From assembly GCA_951813625.1 (NCBI GenBank), contig CATOTS010000002.1, positions 103,399-167,398 of the forward strand: a DNA stretch of 64,000 nt, in the 5' to 3' direction. The DNA comes from an uncultured Caldilineaceae bacterium (lineage in GTDB: Bacteria > Chloroflexota > Anaerolineae > Caldilineales > Caldilineaceae). Position numbers and translations under genes: made by a program. This document shows, piece after piece, positions 45,363-53,821 of this stretch; the stretch's first letter is position 1, and every line of letters starts with the position of its first letter. The notes under the pieces are model-generated. The model made no database searches, was not told where the DNA came from, and saw only the letters and a list, made by a program, of their open reading frames with translations.

Positions 45363-46084
45363 AGGTACTCATTCTTGGGGGCGCTGGAATGTTGGGGCCA
45401 TATGTAGCGCGTGAACTTGCTGTCAGACACTCGCTGCGGATCACCGATGTCAAGCCGCCGGAGGAAGAACTGCCCGGCGACTTCCTTCAGTTGGACGTCT
45501 CCGACCTCGATGCCGTCGTTGATGCAGCAGAAGGCATGGACGCAATCGTCAATCTCTCCGTTCTGCGCCGAGACCGTCAGATTGCCTGGGATGTAAGTAC
45601 ACGCGGCTGTTACAACATGATGCAGGCCGCGGTGACGCATGGGATAAGGCGCGTGATCAACACCGGTCCCCATCTTACGGTTGCGGGCAAAAATATTACT
45701 GAGTGTTTCGATTTCGGCATCGGCCCGGACATCCCGCCCCAGTCCGGCACCTACATCTACGCCATAACAAAGGCGATGGGCCAGGAAATCTGCCGCGTGT
45801 TCACCCTGCATCATGACATCAGCGTGCAGACTTATCTCTTCTATCATTTCGTAGATCCCGAATCGATCCAGACAGGCAATCAGCGCGTTCCCTACGCTGT
45901 TTCCTGGGAAAACGCAGCGGAAGCCTTCACTCTCGGACTGGAGATCGACTTGGAGGCGCTGCCCTCCCTTTGCGAGGTTTTCTACGTGTTCGCCGACATG
46001 CCGCATGGCAAGTTCAGCAATGAAAAGGCAAAGCGGATCCTTGGGTTCCAACCGCGTCGGGACGTGGAAAAGCTCTGGACGTAG
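45359..46084 (+). CDS. NAD-dependent epimerase/dehydratase (SDR) family protein
   Basis: A 241-residue extended SDR-like protein beginning at the ATG that overlaps the preceding stop. It has a well-formed nucleotide motif (LILGGAGMLGPYVA), DVSDLDAVVDA after the fourth strand and a Tyr-Lys pair in TYIYAITKAMGQ, matching YxxxK. The C-terminal substrate domain is short, ending GFQPRRDVEKLW. With its coupled partner it may act on a nucleotide-sugar or sugar-lactone; the substrate is unknown. The shared reading with the degenerate gene hints at a heterodimer. Confidence 0.8.
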   Translation: MKVLILGGAGMLGPYVARELAVRHSLRITDVKPPEEELPGDFLQLDVSDLDAVVDAAEGMDAIVNLSVLRRDRQIAWDVSTRGCYNMMQAAVTHGIRRVINTGPHLTVAGKNITECFDFGIGPDIPPQSGTYIYAITKAMGQEICRVFTLHHDISVQTYLFYHFVDPESIQTGNQRVPYAVSWENAAEAFTLGLEIDLEALPSLCEVFYVFADMPHGKFSNEKAKRILGFQPRRDVEKLWT

Positions 46085-46092
46085 CGAGGGAA

Positions 46093-46797
46093 ATGGACAG
46101 CGGAACAGCGGAGTATATCGGTTCAGACGGGGCGCGGGGAAATGCGTTTCCGACGCTCTTGCAAGAGCGGCAACTGTGGGGCGATGGGTTTGAACGGTTG
46201 GCCGGACTGGATGAGGCAGGCCGCGGCGCTCTGGCCGGGCCGGTTGTCGCGGCCGCGGCCATTCTTCCCTTCAGCTGCGCGCAAGAGGGCGTGTGGGCCG
46301 CGGTGCAGGATAGCAAGCTGATCGCTCCGCCGCGCCGCGAAGAGCTGTCCGAGCAGATTCAGGCGCAGGCCGCCGACTGGAAGCTGGGAGAAGCGTCTGC
46401 CGCCGAGATAGACGCGATCGGTATTGCCCCTGCCACGCGCCTGGCGATGCGCCGTGCGGTCCTGGCTTTGGACCCACCGCCCGATCACCTGCTCATTGAC
46501 TGGGTGCAGCTCAGGTCGCTTAATATTCCCCAACGAAGTTTCACCAAGGGCGATCAACTCGTCGTCTCCATCGCCGCCGCTTCCATCCTGGCCAAGGTCC
46601 ACCGCGACCGGCTGCTTTGCCAGCTCCACAAGACGTACCCGGAGTACGGCTTTGCCGGGCATAAGGGATACGGCGCGCAAGCACATCTAGCCGCCATCGC
46701 ACGGTTCGGTCCTTGCCCGGCCCACCGGCGCTCATTCGCGCCCATGCGTCACCAAGCCGGGCTCTTTGGCAAAGACCAACCGCCGGAATCTCCTTGA
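46093..46797 (+). CDS. rnhB: Ribonuclease HII
   Basis: A 234-residue enzyme that nicks the RNA strand of RNA-DNA hybrids and starts removal of misinserted ribonucleotides. The catalytic DEAGRG (GLDEAGRGALAGPVVAAA) is intact, as are the second acidic residue in LLIDWVQLR, VVSIAAASILAKVHRD with its conserved Ser/Lys, and the C-terminal YGFAGHKGYG motif. Length is normal with a slightly extended N-terminus. It is convergent with the MrfA-like helicase gene, leaving only 7 bp between the two stops. Confidence 0.94.
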   Translation: MDSGTAEYIGSDGARGNAFPTLLQERQLWGDGFERLAGLDEAGRGALAGPVVAAAAILPFSCAQEGVWAAVQDSKLIAPPRREELSEQIQAQAADWKLGEASAAEIDAIGIAPATRLAMRRAVLALDPPPDHLLIDWVQLRSLNIPQRSFTKGDQLVVSIAAASILAKVHRDRLLCQLHKTYPEYGFAGHKGYGAQAHLAAIARFGPCPAHRRSFAPMRHQAGLFGKDQPPESP

Positions 46798-46804
46798 CTA
46801 CGAT

Positions 46805-49444
46805 TCACAGCTCATCGGCCAGAGTTGCGAGAAGAGCGAGCGCCAGGCGTTTGCTCTCCAGAACGGGACGCTCTTCTTCTCCTACCATCAGCACAGGACC
46901 GACGCAGGCGGGACATCCGTAGCGGCAGCCGCAGCCGCGAATCAGCTCTGCAGCCGCGGCGATCAGGAGATCGTGGCGCGCGTACAACTGAGCGCTGAAG
47001 CCGATTCCCGCGGGGATGCGCTCGAAAATATAGATGCGCGGTGCGGCGGCGCTCTGCGGGCCATTCGATGCGGTAGCAGTCTCGCCCTCCTGCCGAACGA
47101 CGGCAACGTCGATATCCCGCCGGTCGCACATCAGGTGCAGCGGGGCCAGATTTCCAAGGGCGTATGCCACGCCGTCCATGCCGGTGCGTGCGCGCACGCC
47201 CACTTCCCAACGCTGATGGCAGCGTCGACAGAGCAACACGAGATTGTCGAGCCGGTTGGCCTCGCGGTCGTACCTGTTCAAACCCGGAGCATACCCGAAG
47301 GCGCGGAATGGGATGCGATGATGCACGTCGTGCTGGCGGTTGCCTCTCTCGGGCGCGCCGCACTCGGCGCAACGGTAGCCGTCCCTGGCGCGTGTCCTGG
47401 CGCGCTGTTCCTGCCAGTCGGGGCCGTAATCATTGGGCGCGTCGCGCCATTCGCCCGCCTCCATCAACTCCAACTGTGCCTCCGCGGTCACCTCAAGCCA
47501 GTAGCCGGTCGTGTCAAGCGCGGTGGGTGGATAGTCGAGCGGTTGGACGCCCAGATTCTCGTGTGAGAAACGTCTGACGCGGCGGAACTGCGTCACCTGC
47601 GAGGTCACCAGGAGTTCGCCGTGACCCAATTGCGCGCCGCCGGAAACACGGGTCTCATGCACGGACAGCACCTCGATCTCGTTATCCGTGCTGGCATCGG
47701 TGTAGTAGTCGACCGCCGCCGGCCATACCCACGCCAATTTCGCTTCCAGGTCGAGGCGTTCTACAAGGTAGCTGCGGCCTTCGTGCAGATATACGGCGCC
47801 TTCGTGTACGAGAAAGGGCGCACTGGTGGCGTCGACTTCGCCGATGACGGTGAACGAGTCGTCTCGCAGGGCAGGTTTGGCATGTTCTGCTGCGTCTGGA
47901 TTTCCTGCCTGCACGACTACCGGATCGCCGCCAAGGTTGCGAAGTCCGAACTGGCGTGCTGGATAGCCGTCGCCGCTCCAGAGAAGGCGTTGGCCGAATC
48001 GCCGCACGCTTCCCTCTTCTACGAGGAGTTCAAGGACTTCCGCAGTGTATGGAGAGTTTCCGAACGACTCCCCCCTGGCGAAGGGCAACTCGAAGGCGGC
48101 GCAGCGTAACTGGTCCGTCAGCAACGCCAGGTTGTCGGCGTTGGCGAAGGCGTGCTCCGGCGATCGACGCAGGAGATACTGGGGATGGCTGACAATGTAC
48201 TGGTCGAGCGCACCGGCGGTTGCCACGAGCACGGCGATAGAAGCTTCGGTTGTGCGGCCTACCCGGCCCCACTGCTGCCATGCGGCCGCGATCGTGCCTG
48301 GATAGCCGCAGATCAGGGCCGCCTCCAGCCGGCCGATATCGATGCCCAGCTCCAGGGCGTTGGTGGCGACCACCCCGCGCACCGTCCCGTCGCGCAAGCC
48401 TGCTTCGATCTGGCGCCGTTCGCGGGGCAGGTAGCCGCCGCGATAGCCCCGCACTGAATTGCGCGTTGCGTTGCTATCCTGCTCCCACTCGCCATCATCG
48501 GCAGCCTGAAGACGTTCGCGCACGTAGCTGAGCAGTAGTTCGACAGTCATCCGTGCGCGGCCGAAGATGATGGTCTGCAGGCCGCCGCGAAGAAAGCGCG
48601 TGGCAAGCTCCTGTGTTTCGAGGACGCTGCTGCGGCGGAGTCCCTGAATCGGATCGTACAGGGGCGGCGCATATAGAATGATGTGTTTTTCACCCTGGGG
48701 CGCGCCGTTACGGTCGATGACCCGTACAGGCTGCTCGGTCAGAATCTCTGCCAGCTGTTTTGGGTTGGCGATTGTTGCGCTGGTTAGCAGGAATTGGGGA
48801 CGACTACCGTAGTGGGCGGCCAGGCGGCGGAGTCGGCGCAAAACATTGGCCACGTGGCTGCCGAATACGCCGCGATAGCCGTGCATTTCGTCGATGACGA
48901 CGTAGCGTAGACCGCTGAGAACGCGCTCCCAACTGCCATGATAGGGCAGGATGGCGGCGTGCAGCATATCCGGATTTGTGAAGATCAGCCTGGCGCTCTG
49001 GCGGATCGAGCCGCGCTGCGCGGTGGGCGTATCGCCGTCGTAAGCCGCGGCCTGGAAGCCGCCTGTCGCCGCGACCCACTCATCGATCTCCGCCAGCTGA
49101 TCATGAGCAAGCGCTTTGGTCGGGAAGAGGTAGAGGGCAGTCGAATCGGGGTCGTTGAGCAACGCGTGCAGGACGGGCAGCGTGTAGCAGAGCGTCTTGC
49201 CGCTGGCGGTTGGCGTGACGACCGCGACGCTTTCGCCCAGGAGGGCTCGCTCAACTGCCTCGGCCTGGTGGCTATAGAGCTTCTGGATTCCGCGGGATTG
49301 CAGCGCTTTCGTCAGCGCCGGGTGCAGTCTTGCCGGTATTTCTGCCATGGAGCCGGGGCGGGCGGGCAGGGTCTCCCACGCGGTGACATTGGACATAAAG
49401 CCGGTGTCACGGCGCAACTCGGCAAGAACGTCGGCGATGCCCAT
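46805..49444 (-). CDS. DEAD/DEAH-box helicase of the MrfA/YprA type with an HNH endonuclease insertion
   Basis: An 879-residue DNA repair-type helicase. The N-terminal part has Walker A TPTASGKT, FPTKALAHDQ, NPDMLH, the DEMHGYRG box, SATIANP and motif VI QQWGRVGRT. The C-terminal DUF1998/MZB domain closes with a zinc cluster (CGCRYGCPACVGP near residue 845) as in MrfA, which unwinds DNA and serves in excision repair. Between them, at about residues 675-750, an HNH-nuclease-like unit is inserted: CAEC, then DVHHRI, LDNLVLL and CRRCHQ. Helicase and nuclease in one chain are unusual for this family. It is the last gene of a minus-strand run with the reductase and amidohydrolase. Confidence 0.88.
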   Translation of the reverse strand: MGIADVLAELRRDTGFMSNVTAWETLPARPGSMAEIPARLHPALTKALQSRGIQKLYSHQAEAVERALLGESVAVVTPTASGKTLCYTLPVLHALLNDPDSTALYLFPTKALAHDQLAEIDEWVAATGGFQAAAYDGDTPTAQRGSIRQSARLIFTNPDMLHAAILPYHGSWERVLSGLRYVVIDEMHGYRGVFGSHVANVLRRLRRLAAHYGSRPQFLLTSATIANPKQLAEILTEQPVRVIDRNGAPQGEKHIILYAPPLYDPIQGLRRSSVLETQELATRFLRGGLQTIIFGRARMTVELLLSYVRERLQAADDGEWEQDSNATRNSVRGYRGGYLPRERRQIEAGLRDGTVRGVVATNALELGIDIGRLEAALICGYPGTIAAAWQQWGRVGRTTEASIAVLVATAGALDQYIVSHPQYLLRRSPEHAFANADNLALLTDQLRCAAFELPFARGESFGNSPYTAEVLELLVEEGSVRRFGQRLLWSGDGYPARQFGLRNLGGDPVVVQAGNPDAAEHAKPALRDDSFTVIGEVDATSAPFLVHEGAVYLHEGRSYLVERLDLEAKLAWVWPAAVDYYTDASTDNEIEVLSVHETRVSGGAQLGHGELLVTSQVTQFRRVRRFSHENLGVQPLDYPPTALDTTGYWLEVTAEAQLELMEAGEWRDAPNDYGPDWQEQRARTRARDGYRCAECGAPERGNRQHDVHHRIPFRAFGYAPGLNRYDREANRLDNLVLLCRRCHQRWEVGVRARTGMDGVAYALGNLAPLHLMCDRRDIDVAVVRQEGETATASNGPQSAAAPRIYIFERIPAGIGFSAQLYARHDLLIAAAAELIRGCGCRYGCPACVGPVLMVGEEERPVLESKRLALALLATLADEL

Positions 49445-49458
49445 ACCTTCAATCGTGT

Positions 49459-50127
49459 CTATATGCCGGTGATTCGAATGCCACTGCCCTTCACTTTGTG
49501 GCGCATGTTGACGCCGATGAGGACGGCTGTCAACCCTTCGCTGACGCCGCTATTGGCGAGCGGGCCGGCATCGATACCACGCATCCCTGCGGCCTGGGCC
49601 AGTTCAATCGCTGTCTTTTTCGCCCCTCTGTCGTCGCCGGTGACCAGTATGTCACAGTCGACTGCGTGGTCCAGGTCCTTCAGGTGCGTGGCACTGATGT
49701 TTTGAAATGCCGCCACCAGCCGCGCGCCTTCGCCCAGCAACGCCTGTGCTTCTTCGGCTGCAGACCCTGCCGGCGGGCGCCAAACGCGGCTTACGCGCGG
49801 GGGCTTGAGTGGAACGACGACGCTGACCACTGTCTTGCCCTGGCAGCCGGCACGAATCTGCCCTATGATGCCGCTCTGGGAGTCGTATGGGACGCTGAGA
49901 ATGACTACATCGGCCGCATCTGCCGCGGCCGCGTTGGTATCCCCGCCGATGCTGGACTCGTCGCCGGGTAGCAGTGAGGAAAGTTCAGCTGCGGCCGCCT
50001 CTGCTTTTTCGCGGCTGCGGCTGCCGATCAGGACTGGATAGCCGGCGGCGGCCCAGCGCAACGCCAGCCCGGATCCCTCCGCGCCTGTACCCCCTATGAC
50101 GGCCAGTGTGGGAAGGCTAGTATCCAT
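49459..50127 (-). CDS. NADPH-dependent F420 reductase family protein
   Basis: A 222-residue dinucleotide-binding protein of the F420-dependent NADP reductase (NpdG/Fno) family, which moves hydride between reduced F420 and NADP. The start is placed at 50127, where AGGACAGAGAA precedes the ATG; an earlier start (50154) is possible. The Rossmann motif is AVIGGTGAEGSGLALRW, followed by LIGSRSREKAEAAAA, in which Ser/Arg select NADPH. It ends with VNMRHKVKGSGIRITGI, typical of the family. If truly F420-dependent, the host must make F420; no F420 gene lies in this window. Confidence 0.85.
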   Translation of the reverse strand: MDTSLPTLAVIGGTGAEGSGLALRWAAAGYPVLIGSRSREKAEAAAAELSSLLPGDESSIGGDTNAAAADAADVVILSVPYDSQSGIIGQIRAGCQGKTVVSVVVPLKPPRVSRVWRPPAGSAAEEAQALLGEGARLVAAFQNISATHLKDLDHAVDCDILVTGDDRGAKKTAIELAQAAGMRGIDAGPLANSGVSEGLTAVLIGVNMRHKVKGSGIRITGI

Positions 50128-50259
50128 TTCTCTGTCCTGGCTTTTCGGTTGCAACTCCAGCCCCCTGGTGAGATTCGGGTCTGAGTATTTGGATTGCGAA
50201 GGCTTTTTGGCGGGCGAAACAGCAATTGATAGCGAAAGGTTAGAGGGAACAACCGGAGA

Positions 50260-51594
50260 CTAGGCGCTTCTCTCGAATCGTATCCATGTTTCCTGCGCGT
50301 GCTCGCGGCTGTGGGCAGCAATCGCTTCTTCGTCCAGCATGAGCAGCTCCCGATCTCGCATCAGCACACGGCCGTGACAGATCGTGCTGTGGACGTGTCC
50401 GCCGCCGATGCCGTACAGAATGTGCCAGGGCAGATTGTCGCTGTGCAGGGGTGTCGGGGGGCAATAGTCGAGCACGATGATGTCGGCAAAGGCGCCGGGA
50501 GCCAGGATTCCGACCGGTTTTTCGAAAAATGCGCCGGCCAGCGTACGGTTATTGTGGACCGCCATCTGCAATACTTTGTCGGCACCGAGCGTGCGCGGGT
50601 CGCCGCTGGTTACCTTGTGCAACTGGTCGGTCACCTTCATTTCGGCGAACATATCGTTGCTGAACCCATCATTGCCCAGGCAGACGGGCATTCCGCCGCG
50701 CAGCATTGCGGGCACGTTGGCCGCGCCCACTGCGTTATTCATGTTGGAACGGGGTTGGTGCGATACGAACGTTCGTGTTTCGCGCAGTAGCGCAATCTCC
50801 CAGGCGTCGACATGGATGCAGTGGGCAAAGATGCTTTCGGCGCCGGTGACGCCAAATTCATGCAGCCGCTCGACCGTGCGTGCACCGCTTCGGCCGAGGC
50901 TGTCCCAGGCGTCCGCCGGATGTTCGGCCACGTGGACGTGGAAGCGATTGCTCTCGCCTCGGCAGGCTTCGAGCGTCCCGTTGGAGAGTGTCATGCTGGC
51001 ATGCAGGCCGAAAGTGGCCGCAATGCGCGCTGACTTGCTGTCGCCGGAGGAAAGCCGGGAGGCGAAGCGCACATTCTCGCGGATGCCCGCCTGCGCCGCG
51101 GCGGGGCCGTCGCGGTCGGTCACCTCGTAGCAGAGCGCGGCCCGCAATCCGCTGGCATCAACGGCCGCGGCGATTGCGTCGAGGCTGCCGTCAATAGCGT
51201 TCTGGCTGGCGTGGTGATCGATGAGCGTGGTCGTCCCGTTGCGGATGGCGTCAACGAGGCAGACCTCGGCGGAGCTCTGAACACCGTCAAGGTCCAGCGA
51301 GCGGTCCAACGGCCACCAGAGTTTTTGCAGGATTTCGGGAAAGTCTTTGGCAGGTTCGCCGGGAATGTACATACCCCTGGCGAAGGCGCCGTAGAAGTGT
51401 GTATGTGCGCAGATCATGCCCGGCATCAGCAGTTTGCCGTGCGCGTCCCAGCGCTCTGCGTTGGGAAAGCGGCTCAGCAGGTCGCTGCTCTCGCCGACCG
51501 CGACGATTTCGTCCTCTTGAAAGTAGACGCCACCGTGCGGAATGATGCGGTCTGTGTCGTCAAGTGAGATTACGGTTGCGTTGTGAATCAGCAT
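50260..51594 (-). CDS. SsnA-like amidohydrolase (putative aminohydrolase)
   Basis: A 444-residue metal-dependent amidohydrolase. Metal ligands are the HTH in MICAHTHFYG, a His in FHVHVAEH, a His in SIFAHCIHVD and an Asp in VCLGNDGFS. The region KLWWPLDRSLD and GTTTLIDHHASQ resembles SsnA, a family often linked to purine or selenium-dependent hydroxylase loci; MTA/SAH deaminases are the close alternative. Length matches SsnA (about 440). It is the first gene of a minus-strand run; no xanthine-dehydrogenase-like genes are near, so the substrate remains open. Confidence 0.82.
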   Translation of the reverse strand: MLIHNATVISLDDTDRIIPHGGVYFQEDEIVAVGESSDLLSRFPNAERWDAHGKLLMPGMICAHTHFYGAFARGMYIPGEPAKDFPEILQKLWWPLDRSLDLDGVQSSAEVCLVDAIRNGTTTLIDHHASQNAIDGSLDAIAAAVDASGLRAALCYEVTDRDGPAAAQAGIRENVRFASRLSSGDSKSARIAATFGLHASMTLSNGTLEACRGESNRFHVHVAEHPADAWDSLGRSGARTVERLHEFGVTGAESIFAHCIHVDAWEIALLRETRTFVSHQPRSNMNNAVGAANVPAMLRGGMPVCLGNDGFSNDMFAEMKVTDQLHKVTSGDPRTLGADKVLQMAVHNNRTLAGAFFEKPVGILAPGAFADIIVLDYCPPTPLHSDNLPWHILYGIGGGHVHSTICHGRVLMRDRELLMLDEEAIAAHSREHAQETWIRFERSA

Positions 51595-51714
51595 TCTCTG
51601 TTCCGGATATCGACAGCTTCAGCGGACACTGATCAATGAAGTATACGGGTGCCGGGAATAAACGCAAAAGCAGGGGCGCGCTCGGCCTGATTTCTCCTTT
51701 CCATGAGAACTCCT

Positions 51715-51720
51715 TATACT
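51715..51720 (+). promoter_or_regulatory. -10 box (TATACT) upstream of the epimerase gene
   Basis: TATACT lies just downstream of the in-frame ATG at 51703, so a transcript begun here (about 51727) could not use that ATG. This supports the GTG at 51760. The -35 (TTCTCC near 51692) is weak. Confidence 0.4.
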
Positions 51721-51759
51721 GGACTCTCTGGTGCAGTTGAATCCGAAGAGGAGTTGCGC

Positions 51760-52743
51760 GTGAAAATCCTTGTGACGGGGGCAGCTGGGTTTATCGGCAG
51801 TCACGTCGTGCATTGGCTTCAGCATGCCGGGCACGAGACCGTCTTACTTGATAACTTGCAGACCGGCAAGCGTGCCAATCTCCCTGCCGACGCGCCATTC
51901 TATGAAGTTGACTTGCGCGATCAGGCCGGGCTGGCGGAGCTATTTGCGGTGGAACGTCCACAGGCGCTCGTCCATCAAGCAGCTCTTGCGAATGTACGTG
52001 AGAGCATGAAAGACCCGATCACCTATGCCGAAGTCAACATAATCGGCACCCTGCACCTGCTCGAACTGGCTAAGGAGTATGGTTGCTGCAAGTTCGTCTT
52101 TGCCAGCACGGGCGGCGCAGTCTACGGCGAGGGCGACGACAGGTCAGAGAGGGAAAGAGAGGATGGCGAGACTGACCCAGGGCCTTCGACGCCGCCATTT
52201 ACCGAGAAGAGCCCTGCCATGCCTATGGACAATTACGGCGCTAATAAGCTCAGCTGCGAGCATTACATCCAGCTATACAGTCAGAACTACGGTCTCCCAT
52301 ACGTCATCCTGCGCTATGCCAACGTCTATGGTCCCCGGCAGAACATTAAGGGCGAGGCCGGCGTTGTCGCCATTTTCGCCGGCGCCATGCTCGCCGACCA
52401 ACCCACGCACATTACTGGCGATGGTGCCCAGGTGCGCGATTTTGTCTTTGTTGAGGACGTCGCCAGGGCAAACGTTTTGGCTGTCGCCACCGACGCAGAC
52501 GGGGTCTACAATCTGGGAACCGGACAGCCTACGGAGATCAACACCATCTACCGGCTCCTATCGGAACTGACCGGATATCGTCGTAGACCTGACTATCTGC
52601 CCCGGCCTGCCGGTGAAGTGCGAGCGACCTGGCTGGACAGTACCAAGGCGGGCCAGGAGCTGGGCTGGGAAGCAGAGATTGATCTGCGGGACGGGTTGCG
52701 GCAAACCGTAGAGTGGGTCCGAACGGCGGCGGTCCGCAGCTAG
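51760..52743 (+). CDS. NAD-dependent nucleotide-sugar epimerase/dehydratase (GalE-like SDR)
   Basis: A 327-residue extended SDR. The GTG at 51760 is chosen because AAGAGGAG sits six bases before it and a -10 box lies between it and the earlier ATG. It has TGAAGFIGSHVVHWL, the ribose-binding DNL, and the active-site pair YGANK (YxxxK). ILRYANVYGPRQN, typical of UDP-glucose 4-epimerase and relatives, follows. A short acidic/Arg-rich insert (about 120-140) is unusual. It probably supplies a UDP-sugar for the glycosyltransferase downstream. Confidence 0.88.
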   Translation: MKILVTGAAGFIGSHVVHWLQHAGHETVLLDNLQTGKRANLPADAPFYEVDLRDQAGLAELFAVERPQALVHQAALANVRESMKDPITYAEVNIIGTLHLLELAKEYGCCKFVFASTGGAVYGEGDDRSEREREDGETDPGPSTPPFTEKSPAMPMDNYGANKLSCEHYIQLYSQNYGLPYVILRYANVYGPRQNIKGEAGVVAIFAGAMLADQPTHITGDGAQVRDFVFVEDVARANVLAVATDADGVYNLGTGQPTEINTIYRLLSELTGYRRRPDYLPRPAGEVRATWLDSTKAGQELGWEAEIDLRDGLRQTVEWVRTAAVRS

Positions 52744-52792
52744 GCGTTGGGCATAAGGCCTGCCGCTCGATTCACTTTCCACTGAACTTGCC

Positions 52793-53821
52793 ATGCACAT
52801 CGTCGTCAGCGGTTGGTTCTGGGGGCAGCCCAGCACCGGCAGCGGTCAATATGTCAACCGGCTGTTGCCCCATCTGATGTCCTTGACCGCGGAGACCGAA
52901 GACGCCAGCAGCCGGTACGCGCGAGCGCAAGGACACGACGGGGAAGTCGCGTCCAAGTTTACGCTGCTCCTGCCAGGGCTCCTTTCCGGTGACGCGCAGC
53001 AGTTTCCTGGATCCATTGCCGTTGCGCCGTCTCCGCGGTTGCCGCGACAGATGGCGAAGCTCTTTTGGGAGCAGGTTACGGTACCATTCTGGGCGCGGCG
53101 TCTGCAGGCGGATCTGCTGCTCATTCCCTATTGGGCAGCGCCTCTCTGGCAGCCCGTCCCTACAGTAGTCACGGTCCACGACTTGATTCCCTTGCTCCTG
53201 CCAGCCTATCGCGGCGGGTGGCAGGGTTCTCTGTATACCTGGATGGTCGGTCATTCCGCCCGGCGCAGCGCGGCCGTTTTGACGGTCAGTGAAGCAGGTA
53301 GGCGCGACATCATTGCACATCTGAAGCTGCCGGCTGAGCGGGTATTCGCAGTCCACCACGGACCGAATGACACAGGGTTCGGCAAGTTGAATGCCGCAAC
53401 GCGCGCCGACTTGGCCGGAGACCGCGGAATTGACCCGCGACAAGCGTTACGCGAGAGATACGCGCTGCCGGACCGATATTTTCTCTATCTGGGTGGTTTC
53501 GACGCGCGCAAGAACGTGCTGGGAATCGTGCGCGCTTTTCGACGCTATCTGGATGCGGGAGGGGATCCTGAAGTGAATCTGGTGCTGGCGGGCCCGCTAC
53601 CGAGCGTCGACACGGAGATCTTCCCGGACCCGCGAAGGCTTGTGCATCAACTCGATCTGACCGACTGTGTGCGCTTCATCGGCTGGGTGGATGAGGCAGA
53701 CAAGGCACGCCTCTATGCCGGCGCCACTGCGTTCCTTTTTCCCAGCACCTATGAGGGATTCGGTATGATGTTGCTGGAAGCAATGGCCGCGGGCGCGCCG
53801 GTGATTACCAGTTCGGAGTGA
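52793..53821 (+). CDS. Glycosyltransferase family 4, C-terminally truncated
   Basis: A 342-residue GT4 (GT-B fold) protein. It has the family's N-terminal strand (VSGWFWGQPSTGSGQYVNRL) and the donor-binding lobe with LYLGGFDARKNVLGIVRAF and STYEGFGMMLLEAMAAG. It stops abruptly at APVITSSE, where homologues continue with a conserved SxLPEV-type segment and 40-80 further residues. The stop falls 17 bp inside the end of the convergent LysM gene. The E-x7-E-like donor motif is complete, so some activity is possible, but the last helices that close the cleft are missing. Probably a recombination scar or pseudogene in progress. Confidence 0.8.
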   Translation: MHIVVSGWFWGQPSTGSGQYVNRLLPHLMSLTAETEDASSRYARAQGHDGEVASKFTLLLPGLLSGDAQQFPGSIAVAPSPRLPRQMAKLFWEQVTVPFWARRLQADLLLIPYWAAPLWQPVPTVVTVHDLIPLLLPAYRGGWQGSLYTWMVGHSARRSAAVLTVSEAGRRDIIAHLKLPAERVFAVHHGPNDTGFGKLNAATRADLAGDRGIDPRQALRERYALPDRYFLYLGGFDARKNVLGIVRAFRRYLDAGGDPEVNLVLAGPLPSVDTEIFPDPRRLVHQLDLTDCVRFIGWVDEADKARLYAGATAFLFPSTYEGFGMMLLEAMAAGAPVITSSE

